Origin: Anaerolineales bacterium UBA6663
Lineage (GTDB): Bacteria; Chloroflexota; Anaerolineae; Anaerolineales; UBA6663
Direction: 5' to 3'
DNA: 6,037 nt
NCBI GenBank assembly: GCA_002455335.1
Contig: DKKP01000100.1
Coordinates: 7,380 to 13,416 of the forward strand
The position numbers and the translations under genes are program-made. This document shows positions 1 to 3,915 of the stretch, in pieces (within the stretch, counting starts at the first letter, position 1; each line of letters starts with the position of its first letter). The notes under the pieces are model-generated. The model was not told where the DNA came from and did no database searches. It worked only from the letters and a program-made list of their open reading frames with translations.

Positions 1-175
1 GCACGATCTGTCGCGGGCCGTCGCCCACCACGCCGATCGCGTTGCCGATCTCGTCGATGTGCGCGGCGAGCCCGGCGGCCTGCATCGCCTCGACCAGATA
101 GCCAACGGCCGCGGCTTCTTCGCCAGTCGGGCTGTACCGCTCGAGCAACCCCGTCAACAGCGCGATCTCATCCAT
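1..175 (-). CDS. lysK: [LysW]-lysine/ornithine hydrolase (M20-family deacetylase), N-terminal part, cut by window edge
   Basis: The first 58 codons of an M20-type zinc peptidase are visible, starting at ATG 175-173 and running off the left edge. The N-terminus reads MDEIALLTGLLERYSPTGEE, then a helix (residues about 21-35, VGYLVEAMQAAGL), then IDEIGNAIGVVGDGPRQIV. This order (LLxxLLexYSPxGEE, then DexGNaxGvxGdGPrqi) is the characteristic start of LysK. LysK releases lysine (or ornithine) from the carrier protein LysW in the last step of the amino-carrier branch of alpha-aminoadipate lysine synthesis. The zinc ligands lie beyond the edge, so catalysis cannot be checked. The start overlaps the stop of the upstream pseudouridine synthase gene by 8 nt (ATGGATGA). 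A weak AAGG lies 9 nt upstream of the ATG, so translational coupling is likely. Another M20 aminoacylase is possible, but the GDGPRQIV stretch favours LysK. Confidence 0.85.
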   Translation of the reverse strand, partial: MDEIALLTGLLERYSPTGEEAAAVGYLVEAMQAAGLAAHIDEIGNAIGVVGDGPRQIV

Positions 176-806
176 GGCGTTGCGCCTTCTTCGCCGCCCG
201 GCGGGCAGGCGAGTGACGCGCCTGAGCTTCAAGCAGATAGATCTCGGCTTCGGTCAAGGGTCGCCAGGCACCGCAGGCCAGTTCGTCAAGCGTGATCGGC
301 CCGATCGCGTAACGTACAAGCCGCAAACATGGGAGCCCCACGGCGGCCGTCATCCGGCGCACCTGATGCTTCTTGCCCTCGTGGACCTCGATCTCGAGCC
401 AGGTCGTCGGGTGATAATCGCGCACCGGAGCCGGCACAGGGTGGGCCGGGTCGGCGTAGCTCTGCCGGACGCCAAGCCGCGGGTCGGCGATGATGCGCGC
501 CTTCGCCGGGCGCATCCGCTCCCCACTCAACACGATGCCGCTCTCGAACGGCGCGAGTTGGGCCGGCGTGGCCTTACCTTCGACCTGGGCCCAATAGATC
601 TTTGGCCGCTCGTGTTGTGGATCGGTGAGGTTTTGGTTGAGCGGACCGTCATCGGTCAGCACAAGCAGCCCCTCGCTGTCATAGTCAAGACGGCCGGCCG
701 CATAGATGCCCGGGATGTCGATGAAGGACCTGAGCGTGGCGCGTCCCTCCGAATCGGTGAATTGGGTCAGCACGTGAAAGGGTTTGTGGAAGGCGATGAT
801 GCGCAT
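168..806 (-). CDS. rluE: RluE-type 23S rRNA pseudouridine synthase (RsuA/RluE family)
   Basis: This is a cytosolic enzyme that isomerises uridine to pseudouridine in rRNA. In Escherichia coli, RluE acts on U2457 of 23S rRNA. With the ATG at 806 the product is 212 aa, the usual size for RluE, and it lacks the N-terminal S4 domain of RsuA and RluB. It starts MRIIAFHKPF, the family's typical first strand. The catalytic loop reads AAGRLDYDSEGLLVLTDDG, with the catalytic aspartate at residue 41. It is followed by KIYWAQVEG, HEGKKHQVRRMTAAVGLPCLRLVR (quoted here as HEGKKHQVRRM then VGLPCLRLVR) and a basic C-terminal tail. An in-frame ATG at 857 would add 17 residues with no family similarity, so I prefer 806. 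No good Shine-Dalgarno precedes 806, but a TATGAT lies 13 nt upstream, suggesting a very short leader. The stop overlaps the start of lysK. RluE is the best label, but RluE and RluF/RsuA relatives cannot be separated with certainty by eye. Confidence 0.88.
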   Translation of the reverse strand: MRIIAFHKPFHVLTQFTDSEGRATLRSFIDIPGIYAAGRLDYDSEGLLVLTDDGPLNQNLTDPQHERPKIYWAQVEGKATPAQLAPFESGIVLSGERMRPAKARIIADPRLGVRQSYADPAHPVPAPVRDYHPTTWLEIEVHEGKKHQVRRMTAAVGLPCLRLVRYAIGPITLDELACGAWRPLTEAEIYLLEAQARHSPARRAAKKAQRHG

Positions 807-819
807 GGTTGTGTGACGC

Positions 820-825
820 ATCATA
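820..825 (-). promoter_or_regulatory. Candidate -10 box for the pseudouridine synthase gene
   Basis: On the minus strand TATGAT (5 of 6 bases of TATAAT) lies 13 nt before the ATG at 806. A start site about 7 nt downstream of the box would leave a leader of only 6-7 nt, consistent with the missing Shine-Dalgarno. The hexamer at the proper -35 distance (TGCGAT) is poor. The box sits in the short gap behind the exporter gene, so it would give rluE and lysK transcription independent of the upstream genes. This is inferred from sequence only. Confidence 0.35.
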
Positions 826-883
826 CCGCAAGCGGTACGCCCATCGCACGAAGACACCCCGGCGCGACGCCGCTCTGCCCGGA

Positions 884-1804
884 CTAGGCCTTGGCTTCAC
901 CTTCGCCGCGACCCAGCGCGATGTACGCCACAGCCCCCAGGACAACGCCGATCCCGATCAGACCGACCCAGGAGACCTGTTCGCCGGCCAGCCAGGCGCC
1001 CGCGGCAAGCGCCACGAGGGGGTTAACGTAGGCATAGCTTGTCGCCAGCGCCGGGCGAACCTTGCGGAGCAGGTACATGTACGCGCTGAAGCCGAGCAGC
1101 GACCCAAAGGTGATCAGGTACACCCAGGCCACCCAGGCCGACGACGGGATCGTGCCCAGATCGGGTAGTCGTTCGCCGCTGATCCCGCTGAAGAGCGTCA
1201 GGATCACACCGCCCATGAGCATCTCGGCCGCGGTCCCCATCTCGCCGTGCGGCAGGTCGAGCCGATTGCTGAGCTGTGAGCCCAGCGCCCAGAACATCGG
1301 CGAGAGGAACAAGAGCACAGCCGCGATGGGGTTCGCGCGCAGATCGCCCTCGAAGTTGAGCAGGGCGACGCCGCCAAAGCCGATCAAGATCCCGACCCAA
1401 TCGCGACGCGAGATCCGGCGACCGAACCAACGCGCGAAGATGGCGCTCCAGAGCGGCACTGTGGCGATCAAGGCCGCGGCAAGGCTCGACGAGACGCCCT
1501 GGTTCTCGGCCACCGCCACAAGGCCCATCCCGCCGCCCAGCATGAAGAGCGCCACGATCCCGGCGCTGCGCCACTGGTCGAGGTTGGGCAGGCGCTGTCC
1601 GCGCGCCCGCAAGAACGCGAACATCAGGCCCCCCGCGATCAGAAACCGCGTGCCCGCCATCAAGAACGGCGGAACATCCTCCACCACGAAGCGGATGGCG
1701 AGATAGGTTGTGCCCCAGATGATGTACGTCGCCAGGAGCGCGATGATCACGCCCAGGCTCAAGCCGGCGAAGGCCGGGCTTTCGTTCGTCGTAGCGTGGT
1801 TCAT
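884..1804 (-). CDS. yedA: EamA/DMT-superfamily exporter, YedA-like
   Basis: A 306-aa inner-membrane transporter of the drug/metabolite superfamily with two EamA repeats (about residues 18-150 and 160-297) and about ten predicted membrane helices. Landmarks match E. coli YedA, which is also 306 aa: YIIWGTTYLAIRF (27-39), PPFLMAGTRFLIAG (45-58), AVAENQGVSSSLAAALIATVPL (in part, 97-118), NPIAAVLLFLSPMFWALGS (158-176) and RPALATSYAYVNPLVAL (250-266). Family members export small metabolites, amino acids or drugs. The substrate here cannot be read from sequence. The gene lies 42 bp after the TetR stop and 77 bp before the rluE start. The ATG at 1804 has no Shine-Dalgarno. Instead TAAAAT ends 6 nt before it, suggesting a leaderless transcript. 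The gene could also be co-transcribed with the TetR-controlled hydrolase as an efflux arm; that link rests only on position. Confidence 0.9.
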   Translation of the reverse strand: MNHATTNESPAFAGLSLGVIIALLATYIIWGTTYLAIRFVVEDVPPFLMAGTRFLIAGGLMFAFLRARGQRLPNLDQWRSAGIVALFMLGGGMGLVAVAENQGVSSSLAAALIATVPLWSAIFARWFGRRISRRDWVGILIGFGGVALLNFEGDLRANPIAAVLLFLSPMFWALGSQLSNRLDLPHGEMGTAAEMLMGGVILTLFSGISGERLPDLGTIPSSAWVAWVYLITFGSLLGFSAYMYLLRKVRPALATSYAYVNPLVALAAGAWLAGEQVSWVGLIGIGVVLGAVAYIALGRGEGEAKA

Positions 1805-1810
1805 GCCGAC

Positions 1811-1816
1811 ATTTTA
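1811..1816 (-). promoter_or_regulatory. Candidate -10 box giving a leaderless yedA transcript
   Basis: Minus-strand TAAAAT (5 of 6 of TATAAT) is followed by six bases and then the yedA ATG at 1804. With the usual spacing, transcription would start at or next to the A of the ATG. This would explain why no Shine-Dalgarno is present. No convincing -35 box stands 16-18 bp upstream. A small GCCG-TTAT-CGGC inverted repeat lies just upstream in the same 42-bp gap; it has a 4-bp stem and no T-run, so I do not call it a terminator. Confidence 0.35.
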
Positions 1817-1846
1817 CGGCCGATAACGGCGTATGGCGTGCGGATG

Positions 1847-2467
1847 TTATGGCCGTTTGGGCCGGATCGCCAAACGATATTTGTTACGACGGGGTCGCTG
1901 TCTGTTCTGCAATACGAGGCCTTCGAAGAACCAGGCCAGTGCCCGATCCAGGCTCTGCTCGACTTCCACAGGTAACCCGAACCCGCCGGCGGCTTGCAGG
2001 CTGATAAAGCCATGGATCAAGGCGCGAAAACCGCGCACGGCGTGGATCTGGTCGCGGGCATTGAGCCCGAGAGACTTGAGAATGGACCGCAACAGGTCGA
2101 CGATCGCGGCGCCGGCCAGCGCGAGCTCAGGGTCTGATGCACTTGCAGGCCGTTGTGCAGCCAGATAGCGCCCGGGATGGGCGTTGGCGTAGAGCGTGTA
2201 GGCGTGCGCCACGGCGCGCAGCGCTTCAGTGCCCTGCCGGCCGGCTGCAGCGCGCGCCAGTTGTGGCTCGAGGTCGCGCAGACCAAGCAGCCCGATCTCG
2301 CGTCGCAACGCTGCAAGGCCATCGATGTGGTTGTAGAGCGACGGGATTCGGATATTGAGCTCCTTTGCCACTGCGGCCAGTGTCAGGGCCTCGAGCCCCC
2401 GTTCGTCTGCAAGATCGGCTGCGACGGCGATCACGCGCACCCGATCCAGTCGCCGGGTCTTAGCCAT
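1847..2467 (-). CDS. TetR/AcrR-family transcriptional regulator with WHG-type C-terminal domain
   Basis: A 206-aa DNA-binding repressor. Residues about 7-55 form the TetR helix-turn-helix: RVRVIAVAADLADERGLEAL, then LTLAAVAKELNIRIPSLYNH with the typical SLYNH recognition-helix end. The ligand-binding part (about 83-186) resembles the WHG-type TetR C-terminal domain: AHAYTLYANAHPGRY, then FRALIHGFISLQAAGGFGLP and a closing AWFFEGL helix. The tail (187-206) is strongly basic. An in-frame ATG at 2548 would add 27 unrelated residues. I chose 2467 because GGAGG stands 5 nt upstream (2477-2473) and similarity starts there. This start overlaps the hydrolase stop by 8 nt (ATGGCTAA), so the two are one transcriptional unit. 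The likely targets are the tandem palindromes in front of the hydrolase gene, which means autorepression. The inducer is unknown. Confidence 0.92.
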   Translation of the reverse strand: MAKTRRLDRVRVIAVAADLADERGLEALTLAAVAKELNIRIPSLYNHIDGLAALRREIGLLGLRDLEPQLARAAAGRQGTEALRAVAHAYTLYANAHPGRYLAAQRPASASDPELALAGAAIVDLLRSILKSLGLNARDQIHAVRGFRALIHGFISLQAAGGFGLPVEVEQSLDRALAWFFEGLVLQNRQRPRRNKYRLAIRPKRP

Positions 2468-3182
2468 GCCGGCCTCCGGCCAGCGCAGCCTCGGCCTCGG
2501 CGATCGCCTGCTCAAGCGCTGGGCCGGGTTGTTCGAGCACCGGCCCATGCCCGACGGCCAGCCGGGTTGGGGTGAGCGCCAACAGCCGTCGGGCGCTGGT
2601 CAGCGCCGTCGGCCGATGCCAGGTCACCCAGGGCCCGATCGGGAAGCCCCACTTGAATGTCCCCGACACGGCGGGCCCGCCAAGCGTCATCAGGGCATCG
2701 CCAGCGACGAGTGTGCCATCGCGCGTATCGAGCAGCGCGATGTGGCCAGGCGTATGCCCGGGCGTCGCAACGACCTCGAGCGAACCGATCCGGTCGCCGG
2801 CGCTGACCGTTCGGGTCAGCGCCGTTTTGATCGTCGTGATGCTGCCGCGCAAAGGCGTCTGGGGCTCATCGGCGTCAAGCGCGCGCTCGCCGCGCAAGAA
2901 CCGCGCGTCACGAACCGAGGCGATCACGTCGATGCCGGGCAGGGCGGCCGCGAGCTCGTCGAGCGAGCCCACATGGTCGCCGTGGGCATGGGTCAGGACG
3001 ATTCGCCGGATCGGTCCGCCCAGCGCTTTGGCATGGGCGAGATAGCCACGCCCGTCGCCGGGCAGACCCGTGTCGACAAGCGTCAGCCCGTCATCCTCGG
3101 TGACGAAGTAGGCGTTTATCGGGAACAGGTTCGGGAACTTTGTGATCTGGATCAGGTGATTGCTAAAGCGCGTTGGGCGCAT
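2460..3182 (-). CDS. Metallo-beta-lactamase-fold metallo-hydrolase
   Basis: A 240-aa soluble hydrolase with an intact two-metal MBL site. The HxHxDH motif is THAHGDHVG, with H65, H67, D69 and H70. The third histidine is H147 in TPGHTPGH, the bridging aspartate is D162 in VAGDAL, and the last histidine is H212 in AVGHGP. The N-terminal strands (NAYFVTEDDGLTLVDTGLPG, 23-42) are typical of small stand-alone glyoxalase-II/lactonase-like members. There is no signal peptide, so it is cytoplasmic. The substrate cannot be told from sequence; thioesters, lactones and related esters are known for relatives. The ATG at 3182 has GGAGA four nt upstream. The gene is first in a minus-strand run and overlaps the tetR start by 8 nt, so its expression is most likely controlled by that regulator through the palindromes immediately upstream. 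Confidence 0.93.
   Translation of the reverse strand: MRPTRFSNHLIQITKFPNLFPINAYFVTEDDGLTLVDTGLPGDGRGYLAHAKALGGPIRRIVLTHAHGDHVGSLDELAAALPGIDVIASVRDARFLRGERALDADEPQTPLRGSITTIKTALTRTVSAGDRIGSLEVVATPGHTPGHIALLDTRDGTLVAGDALMTLGGPAVSGTFKWGFPIGPWVTWHRPTALTSARRLLALTPTRLAVGHGPVLEQPGPALEQAIAEAEAALAGGRHG
2473..2477 (-). promoter_or_regulatory. Ribosome binding site that fixes the TetR start
   Basis: Minus-strand GGAGG, 5 nt before the ATG at 2467, lies inside the last codons of the hydrolase gene. It is a near-ideal Shine-Dalgarno. It decides against the longer in-frame start at 2548 and fits coupled translation of the two genes. Confidence 0.7.
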
Positions 3183-3186
3183 ATCG

Positions 3187-3191
3187 TCTCC
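3187..3191 (-). promoter_or_regulatory. Ribosome binding site of the hydrolase gene
   Basis: Minus-strand GGAGA stands 4 nt before the ATG at 3182. An ATG at 3193 lies just upstream but is out of frame, so this site supports 3182 as the start. Confidence 0.65.
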
Positions 3192-3194
3192 ATT

Positions 3195-3211
3195 GACTAA
3201 TAGAAATAGTA
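3195..3211. promoter_or_regulatory. Palindromic operator O2, degenerate copy of O1
   Basis: GACTAAT-AGA-AATAGTA repeats O1 in the same orientation exactly 21 bp away. The left arm agrees with O1 at 6 of 7 bases and the right arm at 5 of 7. Over an 18-base alignment (3193-3210 against 3214-3231) 15 bases agree. It overlaps the end of the -10 box and the likely transcription start. Two helical turns of spacing would put both sites on one DNA face, which allows two dimers to bind side by side. Confidence 0.5.
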
Positions 3212-3238
3212 TATTAACTAATACAATTAGTTTGTCAA
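3208..3238 (-). promoter_or_regulatory. Promoter of the hydrolase-tetR unit
   Basis: On the minus strand a perfect -35 box TTGACA occupies 3238-3233. The best -10 box is TATACT (5 of 6) at 3213-3208, with a somewhat long 19-bp spacer. TAATAT at 3222-3217... region gives a weaker box at 16 bp (4 of 6). A start near 3201 would leave a leader of about 18 nt that still contains the GGAGA ribosome site. The tract is strikingly AT-rich against its surroundings. The 17-bp palindrome starts at the base next to the -35 box and fills most of the spacer, so a bound repressor would block RNA polymerase. Confidence 0.65.
3216..3232. promoter_or_regulatory. Palindromic operator O1, probable TetR binding site
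   Basis: AACTAAT-ACA-ATTAGTT is a perfect inverted repeat with 7-bp arms and a 3-bp centre. It lies between the -35 and -10 boxes of the hydrolase-tetR promoter. The length and position are what TetR-family dimers use. The regulator encoded two genes' width away, in the same transcription unit, is the obvious candidate; that link is inferred. Confidence 0.65.
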
Positions 3239-3285
3239 GCCTTGTGGTTTGTCGAGGGTTGTCGCGGGCGCGCCGTCGCCGGGGC

Positions 3286-3291
3286 TACAAT
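3286..3291 (+). promoter_or_regulatory. Candidate -10 box for the plus-strand gene pair
   Basis: TACAAT (5 of 6 of TATAAT), preceded by GGGGC, lies in the divergent control region 72 bp before the ATG at 3363. Transcription would begin near 3298. No good -35 stands at 16-18 bp; the nearest is TTGTCG at 3259-3264, 21 bp upstream. It is the best plus-strand candidate in this gap but rests on the -10 alone. Confidence 0.35.
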
Positions 3292-3352
3292 GAACGCAAC
3301 AGCTGGTGGGTTCGCCGGAGCGTGACGGGTCGCTGCGCCGCGGAGGCCAGCT

Positions 3353-3362
3353 GGGGGTGATC
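3353..3362 (+). promoter_or_regulatory. Extended Shine-Dalgarno of the NTF2-like gene
   Basis: GGGGGTGATC directly abuts the ATG at 3363. It matches the full anti-Shine-Dalgarno complement GGAGGTGATC at 9 of 10 bases, and the one change (A to G) can still form a G-U pair. This decides for the start at 3363 over the in-frame ATG at 3306. Confidence 0.65.
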
Positions 3363-3881
3363 ATGACCGAACAAGGCGGCCGAACGCGATCGTCCGATCG
3401 TTTCTTGCTGGGCATCGTTGCGGGCATGGTTCTTTTAGTCGGCCTGGCTTTTGCCCTTGTGTTGCTGCAGCCACAACCGACGTATCAACCCGACGGCCCA
3501 CCGGAGGCCGTCGCACACAACTTTCTCCTGGCCCTCCGCCAGGAAGATGACGCCCGGGCCTATGCCTATCTATCGCCGACGCTTCAGGGGTATCCGGGAT
3601 CTCTTGAGGCGTTTGCAACCGATGTGCGCGATCGGGTCTGGGAACTGCGCGCTGAGCGGCGCGCCGTGGCCCTGAATGTCGTCGAGACCCGGATCGTCGG
3701 CGATCGGGCCTGGGTGACGATCCGGGAGACCTGGTCTGAGCCGTCTGGTCTGTTCAACCGCATGACGTCGAGCAGCACGTTTGACGTTCGGTTGGAGCGC
3801 GCGGAGGTCGCGGCGCCCTGGCTGATCGTCTCGGCTGACCGCTATTGGGCGCCGTGTTGGGAAAGCGCCAAAGGCTGTTGA
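3363..3881 (+). CDS. Single-pass membrane protein with NTF2/DUF4878-like outer domain
   Basis: A 172-aa protein of unknown function. Residues 1-13 are short, polar and charged (MTEQGGRTRSSDR). A single membrane helix follows (about 14-35, LLGIVAGMVLLVGLAFALVL), then a proline-rich linker and a domain outside the membrane. That domain begins PPEAVAHNFLLALRQEDDARAYAYLSPTLQ, which matches the first helices of NTF2-fold, DUF4878-like proteins (vvxxFlxAlxxgDyxxAyxxlsp; quoted from memory). The later strands include AVALNVVETRIVGDRAWVTI and a closing strand WLIVSADRYWAPCW. No lipobox is present, so this is a signal-anchor protein, not a lipoprotein. The strong ribosome site at 3353-3362 sets the start. 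The next gene begins 34 nt after its stop on the same strand, so both are probably co-transcribed. Such domains often bind ligands or partner proteins without catalysis; the role here is not known. Confidence 0.78.
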   Translation: MTEQGGRTRSSDRFLLGIVAGMVLLVGLAFALVLLQPQPTYQPDGPPEAVAHNFLLALRQEDDARAYAYLSPTLQGYPGSLEAFATDVRDRVWELRAERRAVALNVVETRIVGDRAWVTIRETWSEPSGLFNRMTSSSTFDVRLERAEVAAPWLIVSADRYWAPCWESAKGC

Positions 3882-3915
3882 TCCGGTGGAGCTCCGGGCA
3901 GCAAGCGAGGCGAAA

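Noticed and set aside
174..887. Plus-strand open frame of 237 codons opposite rluE
   Set aside because: It is the antisense of a clear RluE-family gene, is rich in Arg/Gly/His as GC-rich shadow frames are, and shows no domain.
2355..3200. Plus-strand open frame of 281 codons opposite the MBL hydrolase
   Set aside because: The minus strand carries a complete MBL motif set with a good ribosome site. The plus frame has low-complexity Arg/Gln/Gly composition and no recognisable motif.
3246..3268. Imperfect direct repeat GGTTTGTCG / GGGTTGTCG in the divergent region
   Set aside because: It is short, imperfect, and not symmetric or placed at a clear promoter distance. It may be chance in a G/T-rich tract.
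3306..3362. Longer N-terminus for the NTF2-like protein from the ATG at 3306
   Set aside because: It would add 19 polar residues and has no ribosome site, while the ATG at 3363 has a 9-of-10 match to the extended Shine-Dalgarno.
3886..3915. GTG start at 3886 for the large membrane protein
   Set aside because: No ribosome site at a proper distance. The ATG at 3916 has GAGG 5 nt upstream and places the first repeat motif at the N-terminus.
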